Source of the DNA: an archaeon
GTDB taxonomy: Archaea > Thermoproteota > Nitrososphaeria > Nitrososphaerales > Gagatemarchaeaceae
DNA: 64,000 bases
Reading direction: 5' to 3'
NCBI GenBank assembly: GCA_021823325.1
Contig: JAKAOG010000003.1
Span: forward strand, 106,498-170,497
Shown here: positions 28,575-38,533 of the stretch, piece after piece
Layout: every line of letters begins with the position of its first letter
How positions within the stretch are numbered: the stretch's first letter is position 1
Notes under the pieces: model-generated
The model's input: the letters and a program-made list of their open reading frames with translations, nothing else
Told to the model about the DNA's origin: nothing
Databases searched by the model: none
Program-made: the position numbers and the translations under genes

Positions 28575-30236
28575 TTGGCCGAAAAGGACGTCTTCAGCAG
28601 GCAGGCCACCGGTCTCGTCAGGGAGATGGCTCCCCACCACGCGTTTCTCTACAACATGATGGCCGTGGGGCTGACCGGCTTCACCGAGGCTGTGCTTTTC
28701 GGCTACGGCCCGGCAGTCCTCCCAGGGGGGGACGTGGGGATAGCGCTCCTCAGCGTCGTCCTCGCGGCGGTCCCGTTCTACGCTGTCGTCTCGATGCTGG
28801 CCTCGTCCATGCCCAGGGCGGGCGGCGACTACGTCTGGCAGAGCAGGATCCTCAACCCTGCCGTCGGATTCGCGTCAGCGCTGACGGCATGGACGGTCTG
28901 GCAGTGGTTCTTCGGCGCCTTCCTGGGCTCGGTCATCGTCACTCTCGGGATCCACCCGCTGTTATCGGACCTGGCCGCCCTCACCGGGAACGGCACGTAC
29001 GCCTCGGTGGCGACGAGCCTGGGCTCGTCTGACGCCACGTTCGCGATAACCACCGCCATCCTCCTCCTGGGGCTCCTGATCGCGGTCAAAGGGATCAAGT
29101 TCTATGTCAAGCTGCAGTACGTCCTCTTCGGCGGGGCAGCGCTCTCTCTCCTCACGATGCTCGGGCTTCTGATTTCATCGTCCCATCAGGCATTCGTGTC
29201 TAGTTTCAACGCCGCGATGTCGGCGTCGATAGGTCCCAACGCGTACCAGACCGTGATGGCCGCCGCGGCCAGCTCAGGCATCTCGATTTCCCCCCAGTTC
29301 AGCGGCGCGCAGACGGTCACCCTGTGGGCGGTGGCGTGGCTGTCGTTGGGGTACGCCGGGTGGTCGATCTACAACCTCGGGGAGATAAAGCGGGCAGGGG
29401 TCCTGAAGCTCCAGTTCTTTCAGATCCTCGGCTCGTTCCTGGCGATAGGCGCGATCTGGGCGCTGACCTGGTACGTCTACTCGGACACCCTCGGCGCGGC
29501 TTTCATCCACGCCTTCAACGGGCTGATGTTCAGCGCCAACCCTGGCCCTCTGTCGGGCATTATCAGCGCGAACCCGACCAACTTCTTCCCTTACGCCGCG
29601 AGCTTCCCGTACCTGATCAGCCTGCTCACCACCAACCAGCTGCTGCTCGCCATAATCTTCCTCGGGATGGCAATGGGACTGTTCCAGGTGGTGCTCATCA
29701 TCTACTTCGCCAGCACCCGAATAATGCTTGCCGCCTCGATGGACAGGATACTCCCAAAGTCGCTTTCGGCGGTGTCGTCGGGCTCAGGCGCCCCTTGGGT
29801 AGCGCTTCTCGCGTCGTTCGTCGGGAGCGAGGTGTGGCTCTACTTCGTCATCTACAGGTTGAGCTCCATCGGCTCGTACGTCGCCTCCGCAGGGTTCGGC
29901 ACCGAGATCGCATACATACTCATCTGCGTGACGGCGATAGTGTTTCCATTCAGAAGCAGGAGCGTGTACGAGTCGTCCCCTGCGTCACGATACAGGGTCG
30001 GGAAGATGCCGCTCGTGTCGTTGCTGGGGGCCCTCGCGCTGGCGTTCAACCTGTTCCTGACATACGAATACGTCGCCGGCCCGAACCTCTTCCTGACATA
30101 CCCCCTGGCCCAGTCCGACGAGTTCGTCCTCGGCTTGTTCCTCGCATGCGTGCTGTTCTACTTCGCCGCCAGCTGGTTCAGGAAGAGACAGGGCGTAGAC
30201 CTGCGCCTGTCGTACAAGGAGATGCCTCCGGACTGA
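28575..30236 (+). CDS. APC-family amino acid permease
   Basis: About 12 TM segments, ASSMPRAGGDYVWQSR motif; TTG start. Confidence 0.85.
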   Translation: MAEKDVFSRQATGLVREMAPHHAFLYNMMAVGLTGFTEAVLFGYGPAVLPGGDVGIALLSVVLAAVPFYAVVSMLASSMPRAGGDYVWQSRILNPAVGFASALTAWTVWQWFFGAFLGSVIVTLGIHPLLSDLAALTGNGTYASVATSLGSSDATFAITTAILLLGLLIAVKGIKFYVKLQYVLFGGAALSLLTMLGLLISSSHQAFVSSFNAAMSASIGPNAYQTVMAAAASSGISISPQFSGAQTVTLWAVAWLSLGYAGWSIYNLGEIKRAGVLKLQFFQILGSFLAIGAIWALTWYVYSDTLGAAFIHAFNGLMFSANPGPLSGIISANPTNFFPYAASFPYLISLLTTNQLLLAIIFLGMAMGLFQVVLIIYFASTRIMLAASMDRILPKSLSAVSSGSGAPWVALLASFVGSEVWLYFVIYRLSSIGSYVASAGFGTEIAYILICVTAIVFPFRSRSVYESSPASRYRVGKMPLVSLLGALALAFNLFLTYEYVAGPNLFLTYPLAQSDEFVLGLFLACVLFYFAASWFRKRQGVDLRLSYKEMPPD

Positions 30237-30348
30237 CTTGCGTCTCATACGGCGCGGTCATGGCGGGGCGCAGACCCCTTTCAGCCACGCTGATCGTCTT
30301 GGCGTCACACATTCTATGACCGAACTCGAACAACTGTCGGCCCACTAG

Positions 30349-31395
30349 TCATGGTGCCGCCCGAGTATAAGTTCCGTTGAACACGTACGCCGCGGTAACG
30401 TTCAGAAGGTAGGAATATCCCTCTGCGCTGGTCCCGTCATAATGCGGTTCTATCGCCGACCTCTCGTGATACTCGTTCCACGAGTAGATCAGCACCAGTT
30501 TCACCTGAGAGCGATGGCTGATTACGAAACTCCATTCAGCCTGGTAGAGGCCAAGCTGCAGCGCGGGGTCGAATCTGAGGTACCCCTCTTGATTGCCTGA
30601 CCGGTTGTTGTAGTAGCTGTCGATCCTTGGGACGATCGTGACTTCGCCGTCGGAGGAGATGAGAGGGTTGCCGATGTCGTTGGCGGCGTCCACCCCTGGC
30701 TGGAGCTGCGACTGGAAGAAGCCCCCTGGAGCGCTCCAAAACAGCCAGTCGACCGGATTCGGGCGGTTGCCTATCGTCCTCACCGTGAAGCGGGTGTCGT
30801 TGGTCTGAGGGTAGATTGGATTGAAGAAGAGCAGGAGCGGATGTCCCTCCCAGGAGAAGTACCAGTCCGAATAGGTCGAAGCGAACTGCGAGTACACGTA
30901 GTTGTATACGGAGCTCAGAGTGGATTCGTTGAGGTTGTTCCCTCCGTCAAACGTATCGACCATGACCGCGGCCTTGAAGGTGGAATTTGTTCCCTTGAGG
31001 AACCTGAAGAAGTCGAGGGTCGCCTTGTCGATGGCTCCAGCCTCGCCTGTCCTTGACGGCCCCCACCACGAGATCACCGCGAACCCGATCCCCGCAGACT
31101 GCATCTCCTTGACCTGCCATTGGAAGGTGGCGTTGCTGTCCGACACATAGTAGCCGATGGCAGGAGTATCCACCACCGCCCCGCCTCCGGGGTATGTGCT
31201 GCTGTTCCAACCGGGTGATCCAAGTCCGCCTACCCCGGCCGTCGCGTTGCCGTACCAGAGGTATAGGAAGGTACCGACTGGAACATTCAGACCCTCCGTT
31301 CCTGGAACAGGTTCCACAGGGTAGAATGAGAGAAAGGCGGCGACCGATACGATGACGACCATGATCAGAATCAATGCCCAAAGCTTACGCCTCAA
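30349..31395 (-). CDS. secreted glycoside hydrolase-like protein (GH99-like)
   Basis: N-terminal TM/signal, FLYLWYGN, GFAVISWWGPS, LIYSWNEYHERSAIEPHYDGT. Confidence 0.65.
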   Translation of the reverse strand: MRRKLWALILIMVVIVSVAAFLSFYPVEPVPGTEGLNVPVGTFLYLWYGNATAGVGGLGSPGWNSSTYPGGGAVVDTPAIGYYVSDSNATFQWQVKEMQSAGIGFAVISWWGPSRTGEAGAIDKATLDFFRFLKGTNSTFKAAVMVDTFDGGNNLNESTLSSVYNYVYSQFASTYSDWYFSWEGHPLLLFFNPIYPQTNDTRFTVRTIGNRPNPVDWLFWSAPGGFFQSQLQPGVDAANDIGNPLISSDGEVTIVPRIDSYYNNRSGNQEGYLRFDPALQLGLYQAEWSFVISHRSQVKLVLIYSWNEYHERSAIEPHYDGTSAEGYSYLLNVTAAYVFNGTYTRAAP

Positions 31396-31625
31396 GGCCG
31401 CCCACGACTCGCCGACCCGACATATTTTGCTTGTGCTACCGAGTTGCTAATCAGAGCGTGATAACGAAGGCATTGCGGCGTCAATCTGTTACTCCGCTTG
31501 GCCAACAGGGGAAGAGGCAGACTCTTCGGGCCAACGCAGACTAGAGATGCCGACGCTTCAACTCAATTCGTAGTTCGCAGGTATAAGAGAACCCTTAATG
31601 TAGAGATAGCGTCTCTTACAGACGG

Positions 31626-31913
31626 TTGTCCAACACTAGAACCTTCTTTCGCCACTGCCCGTCTTGTGGTAAGAGATTTGAGATAAGGTTGGTCGACAAG
31701 GGACTAGAATCGGAGACGAAGGACAGAGTGGCGACTGATGTGCCCCGCGAGCATCTGCAAGGCGGAGGCAACTTTGGGCCGATTGCGGCAATGACCGTGT
31801 TGGATTCGACTGTGACAACCATGGTCGATACAAAGGAGTTCAAGTATACCTACCGATGCAAGCATTGTGGACACGAATGGATAGAGGTCCGCAAACAGAC
31901 AACCATGAGCTAG
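31626..31913 (+). CDS. small zinc-ribbon protein
   Basis: CPSCGKRFEI and CKHCGHEWIE pairs; TTG start. Confidence 0.6.
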   Translation: MSNTRTFFRHCPSCGKRFEIRLVDKGLESETKDRVATDVPREHLQGGGNFGPIAAMTVLDSTVTTMVDTKEFKYTYRCKHCGHEWIEVRKQTTMS

Positions 31914-31970
31914 GCGCTCCCAGTTGTCCGCATCGCAGCTCATCGTAGAGGGACTCGCCCATATCACATG

Positions 31971-31981
31971 GATAGCCCGAC
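31971..31981. repeat. weak tRNA-Gln 3'-end-like fragment (GATAGCCCGAC)
   Basis: 11-nt match to the fragment at 33041. Confidence 0.3.
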
Positions 31982-32033
31982 CGACTGTCGCAGAAGCTGT
32001 CAATCAAAATCAAAAGTGAGGATGGATTCACGC

Positions 32034-33029
32034 CTACTCGGCAAGTACAAACAAGGAAGTGGTCTCGCCATTCTCATATGTATTCGGTGGGATGACTACC
32101 TGACCGTTCACAAACAGATAGTTGGTGATCACGCCGCCCTCGCTCCCTTGCAACTGTGACATGATGCCCTGAACTTGGTTCAGGGTCGAGTTATACGAAA
32201 CGACGGATGCTTCGGTGTGCGAGTTGTTCATCAGGGCTTTGAACGCGATCAGGTCGAGGGCCAGCTTGTAGGATGTATATCCTTCCGATTGGTTGTAGGC
32301 CTGGTCTGCGAACCCCTGGCCGTTCCAGAAGCTGTTCGCGTGTTGGAAGGCCGCCACTGCGTCGGCGTAGTCTCCATAATGAAGCAGGTTGATGCAGTAG
32401 TACAGCTCAAGGTCTGCGTACTGGGTATAGCCGCTGCCCATGGGTCCACCCCATTCGGTCTCCTTCACCACGAACCCGCCGTTGTTGGGAAGCGGTGAAT
32501 AGTTCTGGCCAAGGGAGACGTCTTTGCCGCTGTACATGTTCCACTCCGAGCCTTGACAGGGGACGGGCATGTACGCCCCTAACACTACGTCTACGCCATT
32601 CCAATAACCGTAAGAACAACTGGTGGTGTTGAAACCGCCGTACAGGCCGCCGAGGACGGCTTCCATCGTCGCGTTGATCTTGCCCGCCAACGAAATGTCA
32701 CCAAGCTTTGTCAGGGCAGCCTGGTCCAACTGCTGGTCGTCCGAGAGGTATATCGTGTTGCTGCCAGGATACACTCGGAGGAGGCCGCTCGGCGTGCTCA
32801 GGCTTTCGAAGAAGGCGGTCGCGTTCCGGTCGCTAAATGAGAAGCTAGACTTCACAGCCGTCGCCTGACCTTCATTCAAAGCCGCCCCGCTGTCAAGCCA
32901 TGCAGAGAGTCCGATGACTACGACCAGCGTCAGTAACGCCACGGCCAACGCCTTCCGGCGAGCTCCATGTCCGCCTTTGCTCACGCTCTCGCTACGGCTC
33001 AACGCCCCGCCTCTACGTCGACCCAACAA
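32034..33029 (-). CDS. hypothetical secreted/membrane-anchored protein
   Basis: N-terminal TM (ALAVALLTLVVVIGLSAWL) and extracellular-type Ser/Asn/Tyr-rich domain. Confidence 0.65.
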   Translation of the reverse strand: MLGRRRGGALSRSESVSKGGHGARRKALAVALLTLVVVIGLSAWLDSGAALNEGQATAVKSSFSFSDRNATAFFESLSTPSGLLRVYPGSNTIYLSDDQQLDQAALTKLGDISLAGKINATMEAVLGGLYGGFNTTSCSYGYWNGVDVVLGAYMPVPCQGSEWNMYSGKDVSLGQNYSPLPNNGGFVVKETEWGGPMGSGYTQYADLELYYCINLLHYGDYADAVAAFQHANSFWNGQGFADQAYNQSEGYTSYKLALDLIAFKALMNNSHTEASVVSYNSTLNQVQGIMSQLQGSEGGVITNYLFVNGQVVIPPNTYENGETTSLFVLAE

Positions 33030-33031
33030 AA

Positions 33032-33064
33032 AAGCTCACAGATAGCCCGACTAGGATTTGCACC
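33032..33064 (-). repeat. displaced tRNA-Gln 3'-end fragment (att-like)
   Basis: aagctcacagatagcccgactaggatttgcacc matches 29/33 nt of 38413-38445 at the tRNA-Gln 3' end. Confidence 0.75.
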
Positions 33065-33099
33065 CATACAGGTTCGAATCGCATTGCCACAGGGAGACA

Positions 33100-35061
33100 C
33101 TAGGGTACTGCGTTCAACTTTCTCAGCTTTCCCAGGAGGAACTGATACCTCGGGTCCTCCCTGGCCTTGCCGAAGAGAGGGCAGTACAACACGTAGGCAT
33201 ACCTCAGTGTATGCTGGTCTGTGGCCCTGTCAATGTAGGCGAAGTAAGAGTCAAGGTCACCCAGAGCGTAGTGAATGAAGGCTATGTCATTGAGATTGGT
33301 GGCCCCGAGCCACCTCGCTTCGATCTCCTTGATGACCTCAAGCGCCCCCTTCTGGTCCCCTGTCAGAGCAGCCATGAAACCTCTCATCCACGTACACCAG
33401 CGGTTCGTGGGCTCCAGTTCCTCAGCCTTTGAATAGCACTCCCTGGCCTTTTCGATGTCCCCCTTGTAGAGGTAGTATTCTGTCATGTTTCTGAAGGTGT
33501 CAGCTGGAGCGAGCTGCAAGGTCTTCTCCCAATGCTGGAGTGCGTCTTTCTCTCTCCCGATGTAGAAATAGATTCGACCCAGTCGCCCTACAACCCGCGG
33601 CATTACCGGATCAAGACGGTAGGCAGCCTCCATAGTCCTGACTCCTTCATCAATGTCTTCCTTCATCAAGGCCACGTCACTCAAGAGATCATAGGTCTCC
33701 GGAAGGCTAGGATTCAGTTCGATCGCCCGTCGAGCCTCCGCCTCGCTTCCACGCAAGTCGTCCTCTAGAAAACGGACGTCCGCAAGGGTCGCGTGGGCTT
33801 CAGCCAACTCCGGGTTCAGGCTGAGCGCCTTCTTGGCGAAGAGCTCCGCCCTGGGAGCGGTCCGCTCGTAGGGGTCATACCCATCCATGGTCAGAGACAC
33901 GTAGGATGCAGCGACCCCGGCGTATGCCTTGGCGAAGGACGGGTCAAGGGCTATCGCCCTCTCGAAGAGCCCGAGAGCTTGCCTGAATGACGGTTCGGTT
34001 CTTTCTCCGACAAGCTGCCGCCCTCGCAAGTATAGTGTGTACGCCTCAGTGTTCTCGGTGGGCTTCGTCTCCAGGGTCTTCTTCTCGGAGTCCAACAGGT
34101 GGACCTTGAGCTCGGCGGCCACCTTCTCGGCTATCTCGCTCTGCACGGTGAAGATGTCATCCAAGTCCTTGTCATAGTGGGACGACCAGAGATGCTCTTC
34201 CGTTCCTGCGGTGATGAGCTGGACTGTGACTCGGACCCTGTTGCCGGCTTTCCTAACGCTTCCCTCGACGAGGGTCCCGACCTCAAGTTCCTTGGCGATC
34301 TGCGATGCTTTCTTCTTCTCTCCCTTGTAGCTCATCACCGATGTCCTAGCTATCACCTTCAGGCTCTTCACCTGGGCGAGCCTGTCCAGCAGCTCCTCGG
34401 TCATGCCATCGGCAAAATATTCGTCGTTGGGGTCAGGGCTCATATTGACGAAGGGGAGGACGGCGATCCGATTCGGGTCAAGGAGGGAAACAGTCGACTC
34501 GCTGTGCTGCGGCCTCGCCCATGGTAAAGTCAGCCTGTATACGTCGATTGGTTCGCTGACGTTCTTCAATCTCGGGTTTACAATCTTGTCCATGAGGTAA
34601 GGAACTTTGTTCTTGACCTGCTCGTAGACAGGCCCGGAGATGCACACTCCTCCTGGCTCGGCCAGCGGCTCGATTCTTGAGGCTACGTTCACCGCATCAC
34701 CGAGGATATCGCTCCCGCTTTCGATGACGTCCCCCATATGGACCCCAATTCTGAGGGAGATCGTCACTCCCGTCGCGACGCTCCTATCGTGTATGATATT
34801 CTGGATTGCAGTCGCACAGAGTACTGCGTCAAGGGCGCTCTCGAACTCAACCAGGAATGCGTCGCCGACCGTCTTGACCTCGCGTCCGCGATGGCTTGCG
34901 AAATAGGGCCGCAAGAGTCTCCTGTGCTCTTCTAGAGCCTGCATGGCGCCGGACTCGTCTTTCTGGGTGAGCGAGGTATAACCTACTATGTCGGTGAACA
35001 TGATAGCTGCGAGCCTGCGTTCCCCCTCTGACATTGGAGCCCCTGCATGCCGCATTCCCAT
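33100..35061 (-). CDS. class III adenylate/guanylate cyclase-TolB-like-TPR protein
   Basis: AAIMFTDIVGYTSLTQKDE, VKTVGDAFLVEF, ILGDAVNVASRIE; IAVLPFVNMSPDPNDEYFADGMTEELLDRL; C-terminal TPRs. Confidence 0.92.
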   Translation of the reverse strand: MGMRHAGAPMSEGERRLAAIMFTDIVGYTSLTQKDESGAMQALEEHRRLLRPYFASHRGREVKTVGDAFLVEFESALDAVLCATAIQNIIHDRSVATGVTISLRIGVHMGDVIESGSDILGDAVNVASRIEPLAEPGGVCISGPVYEQVKNKVPYLMDKIVNPRLKNVSEPIDVYRLTLPWARPQHSESTVSLLDPNRIAVLPFVNMSPDPNDEYFADGMTEELLDRLAQVKSLKVIARTSVMSYKGEKKKASQIAKELEVGTLVEGSVRKAGNRVRVTVQLITAGTEEHLWSSHYDKDLDDIFTVQSEIAEKVAAELKVHLLDSEKKTLETKPTENTEAYTLYLRGRQLVGERTEPSFRQALGLFERAIALDPSFAKAYAGVAASYVSLTMDGYDPYERTAPRAELFAKKALSLNPELAEAHATLADVRFLEDDLRGSEAEARRAIELNPSLPETYDLLSDVALMKEDIDEGVRTMEAAYRLDPVMPRVVGRLGRIYFYIGREKDALQHWEKTLQLAPADTFRNMTEYYLYKGDIEKARECYSKAEELEPTNRWCTWMRGFMAALTGDQKGALEVIKEIEARWLGATNLNDIAFIHYALGDLDSYFAYIDRATDQHTLRYAYVLYCPLFGKAREDPRYQFLLGKLRKLNAVP

Positions 35062-35084
35062 AGCGATAAAACGGTTTGCAGCGC

Positions 35085-35915
35085 TCAGGCCCGCATCCGG
35101 TGCTTCGACCTGGCTGCAAGATATGCGCCCGTGATCAGCAATCCAGTAACGATGGCCAAGGTCCCCTGGTACGGGAACTCTGGAATCCCGGGCACGATGC
35201 TGCCGGTGCCATGGGTGATGGTGACACTGACGTAGGTTGTGGAAGCGGTAGACCCCTGCGAGAGGTCAGAAATGGGAATCGTGTATCCTGACCCAGATCC
35301 GAAGGTTATGTTCTGCGAGGCGCCCACAGTTGGCGAAGGGGGCGAAAAAGTGCAGACGGCCCAGTCGGTGACGTTCAGGTTGAAGGTGAGTTCTTTCGTG
35401 CCCAGGATGCTAGCACCGGTATAGGCGACGTTGTACACCTTTGAAAGGGCGTACTCACTGTTGCAGGAGATGGTCCCCACCACGGTACAGTAGCCGGCAG
35501 CGCCGGCACAAGGCGCAGTTTCGTTGAAGGTCCCTTGGCCCACAACGTCGACAGTGCCGCTCCCCACCGCGATGCCCGACTGGCAGCTCACCCCGTCAAC
35601 CGTGCAAGGGGGGCCTCCCGACTGGGTCGCGACCCCGAAGTCGCCGCTCCAGGTGCCACTTTCGTTCTCCTTCAGGCACCTGTAGAAGTGGTATGTACAC
35701 AGCGTGCCCGGGAGGACGTACTGGGTCCCGTTGCCCTGGACGTGTATCTGGACGGTCCCCTGTACCGGGAAGTCGGCGGGGGAGGTTCCGTTGGACTGGG
35801 CCATGCCAATTGGGACGGATGCCAGCGACGACATGAGGAGGGCCAGGACGAAAACGACTGCTGCGGCGACCGGAGACACGCCGCCTCGGCCGTCTTTGAA
35901 GGACTGCACCGCCAT
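35085..35915 (-). CDS. secreted protein with pilin-like N-terminus and IPEFP-TM-basic C-terminus
   Basis: GGVSPVAAAVVFVLALLMSS N-terminus; IPEFPYQGTLAIVTGLLITGAYLAARSKHRMRA C-terminus. Confidence 0.7.
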   Translation of the reverse strand: MAVQSFKDGRGGVSPVAAAVVFVLALLMSSLASVPIGMAQSNGTSPADFPVQGTVQIHVQGNGTQYVLPGTLCTYHFYRCLKENESGTWSGDFGVATQSGGPPCTVDGVSCQSGIAVGSGTVDVVGQGTFNETAPCAGAAGYCTVVGTISCNSEYALSKVYNVAYTGASILGTKELTFNLNVTDWAVCTFSPPSPTVGASQNITFGSGSGYTIPISDLSQGSTASTTYVSVTITHGTGSIVPGIPEFPYQGTLAIVTGLLITGAYLAARSKHRMRA

Positions 35916-36103
35916 CCCCGCATAAATTTGGTCTGTTTTCGTACTTAAGCACGCACCGTCTTTTCCAGAAAGGCCTTCCGTTGACTCGCCGTGCTTGGAT
36001 ACGCGTAGTAGAAGGACGGGAGGGCGCGTATCCTGCAGGGCTGGTTTCGCCTCGCCGATGCTTCAAACCTGTTCCAGGGGGAGGATATGCTGCTTGAGCA
36101 AGG

Positions 36104-36117
36104 TAGCCCGGCTAGGA
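36104..36117 (-). repeat. displaced tRNA-Gln 3'-end fragment (att-like)
   Basis: TAGCCCGGCTAGGA identical to 38424-38437 at the tRNA-Gln 3' end. Confidence 0.65.
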
Positions 36118-36164
36118 ATATGTAAGGGTCAATCATATCCTGACCCTTGACGGGTTTGGTCTCG

Positions 36165-37928
36165 TCAAGTCTGTTCCGACTTGGAAAGCAGCTCGACCGC
36201 CCTGTTGTATGCTTTGATTACGTCAGTTCGAGTGATCATCCCGGCCAGTTCGCCAGACATTCTTGAAACAACGGGAAGACGACCGACACCGTGGGTGGTC
36301 ATCCTGTCAAGCGCAGCAAGCAATGATTCATCGGGGTAGGCTGTCAGCAGGTTCTGGGTCATTACCGACTTTATCGGGGTAGAAGCCATCTGCTCGCGCG
36401 GAACTCTGAGGAGATCGCTCATGGTTGCTATCCCTACCGCCTTCCCTGACTGTACGATAGGGACGCCGCGGAAGCCCCTGTCGAGCATGGCCTGGTAGGC
36501 ACTTTCAACGGCATCGTCCGGAGAGAACGTCAAGACGTTGTGGTTCATCGCGTCAGAGACAAAGATCTTCGTCAGTAATGGGACGTTGTATTCCCCTCTG
36601 TGAGCAGGGGAATCTGACCGCTTCGCAACTTGGCTACGGTAGATGGTGTATTTTGGACCTACTACGAAATATGAAATTACGACTGCTACCATTGATGGGG
36701 CTAGCAGGGACAGCGTTCCTGTCATTTCACTTACCATCAGGATCACCGCTATTGGGACTCGGCCTACCCCACCGAACAGGGCCACCATCCCGACTATGAC
36801 AAGCGGCGCGGGGACCGGGATCACGCCTGGTAGAACCCCATTCAGTGCTACCCAGAAGGCTGCGCCTACGAACCCCCCAATGACCAACGAGGGGGCGAAG
36901 ACACCGGCGCTGCCTCCTGAACCCACAGTAAGGGAGGTGGCGACGATTTTGAAGAACACGACCAGCAGAAGCACGACAAGTATGGGCGCCGTTACAAAGT
37001 TAATCCCGATCAGGTTGATCTGTCCGTTGATCAGATACTGGAGAAAGCCATACCCGAGGCCCAATACCTCCGGGAAGAAAATCCCGATTACCCCCGAGAT
37101 TGCCAGCCCGATGACCGGCTTCGCGAACCTCGGAATGTTGAACGCCGAGAAGATCCGCCTTATGGAGTAGAACGAGGTCGTGTATGCCCTTCCGACGATC
37201 CCGCATGCCACGCCCAGCAAGGCGTAGAACAACAGGTTGGCTGGATGATTGAAGGAATACGACACGGAGTTTCCAAAGATGGGAGAGAATCCGGCATAAG
37301 ATGCGAAGATGACGTATCCAATGGGCGAGGCGATGAACGAGGGAATCAGGGCTTCGGTCTCGAAGTCTCCTCCGCTGTAGAGGATTTCTCCACTCAGCAT
37401 GGCACCTCCGAAGGGCGACTTGAAGATCGAACCTATTCCCGCGCCGATTCCAACCGCGACTGCTATTCTTCGGTCCCTCACTGGTAACTTGAGTGCATCT
37501 CCCACGAAAGACCCGAACCCTGCCGCAATCTGGGCTGTGGGCCCCTCTCTCCCTCCGCTCCCGCCAGAGCCTATTGTGAGGGCTGACGCTATCGCTTTCA
37601 CGACTGGGATTCTCCGTCTTATCTTGCCATCCTTGCGATGAAAGGCTGCGATCGCTTCGTCGGTTCCATGGCCTTCTGCCTCAGGAGCGAACCTGTAGAC
37701 GATGAGCCCCGTAGCCAGCCCGCCCAGGGCTGTCGACAGTGGGACGAGCCAAAAGTTCGGGTTAATCGTTGTCGGAGAGATAGCTTCCCCGGCCGGATTG
37801 GGTGGATAGAACCCCGTAATCCCGCCGAGCATGAAGTTGGTTACAAACTGAATGAGAACGTAGAATATGATGGCGCCGACGCCGGCGATTATGCCGATGA
37901 ATAAGCCGATTACGGTCCACTTCGCCAA
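36165..37928 (-). CDS. CLC-type chloride channel/antiporter with C-terminal CBS pair
   Basis: GSGGSGGREGPTAQIAAGFGS, GSGGSAGVFAPSLVIGG and two CBS-like repeats. Confidence 0.93.
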   Translation of the reverse strand: MAKWTVIGLFIGIIAGVGAIIFYVLIQFVTNFMLGGITGFYPPNPAGEAISPTTINPNFWLVPLSTALGGLATGLIVYRFAPEAEGHGTDEAIAAFHRKDGKIRRRIPVVKAIASALTIGSGGSGGREGPTAQIAAGFGSFVGDALKLPVRDRRIAVAVGIGAGIGSIFKSPFGGAMLSGEILYSGGDFETEALIPSFIASPIGYVIFASYAGFSPIFGNSVSYSFNHPANLLFYALLGVACGIVGRAYTTSFYSIRRIFSAFNIPRFAKPVIGLAISGVIGIFFPEVLGLGYGFLQYLINGQINLIGINFVTAPILVVLLLVVFFKIVATSLTVGSGGSAGVFAPSLVIGGFVGAAFWVALNGVLPGVIPVPAPLVIVGMVALFGGVGRVPIAVILMVSEMTGTLSLLAPSMVAVVISYFVVGPKYTIYRSQVAKRSDSPAHRGEYNVPLLTKIFVSDAMNHNVLTFSPDDAVESAYQAMLDRGFRGVPIVQSGKAVGIATMSDLLRVPREQMASTPIKSVMTQNLLTAYPDESLLAALDRMTTHGVGRLPVVSRMSGELAGMITRTDVIKAYNRAVELLSKSEQT

Positions 37929-38040
37929 GTAGTTTCTTTGGATGATTCTGTTGATCCTGAATCGGGTATCTGACAGTCCTGCTCGACGCCTCGTGAGAAG
38001 AACTTCGAGCTCCCTAGGGTCTTAAACCTGCTTCGCTCTC

Positions 38041-38307
38041 TTGGGCATGATGGGACTCCCGGGTGCCGAGCTTTTTTTGGCTCGAATCTCCTCTTGTATT
38101 GCACTCTTCGATCGTCGAGTGACGGTGGATGCATTATTGCAGTTAGGAAAGGGCAGGTTCTTCAACGGGCCAACACGGACGGGAGGGAAGAAGTACGACA
38201 AGTTCTTCATCTACGTCCCCACTGATCTGGCGAAGGACTCCCTCTTCCCGTTCAAAGACGGCGACCTCCTGGAGTTCGATACCGAAGGCAAGACTCTTCA
38301 AGTCTAG
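38041..38307 (+). CDS. small AbrB-like-fold candidate protein
   Basis: C-terminal FFIYVPTDLAKDSLFPFKDGDLLEFDTEGKTLQV; start uncertain. Confidence 0.5.
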   Translation: MGMMGLPGAELFLARISSCIALFDRRVTVDALLQLGKGRFFNGPTRTGGKKYDKFFIYVPTDLAKDSLFPFKDGDLLEFDTEGKTLQV

Positions 38308-38423
38308 AAGGGCCGTGCGTCCTAGCCAAAGGGAACGAGCTCTCAGGTAGTAGGGACTGATTTGGGATGTCGGTAGCCTACAGAGCTTGAAATATGCTCT
38401 GTCCAATAAAAGAAGCTCAAAGA

Positions 38424-38496
38424 TAGCCCGGCTAGGATTCGAACCTAGGTCGAAGGCTCCAGAGGCCCCCATCCTTGACCACTAGACGACCGGGCT
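38424..38496 (-). tRNA. tRNA-Gln (anticodon CTG)
   Basis: Acceptor AGCCCGG/CCGGGCT, T-arm CTAGG-TTCGAAT-CCTAG, anticodon stem-loop GGGGC-CTCTGGA-GCCTT. Confidence 0.9.
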
Positions 38497-38533
38497 GCGA
38501 AATCCAAGCGAATTCGGTGGCGATAAAAGGGTT

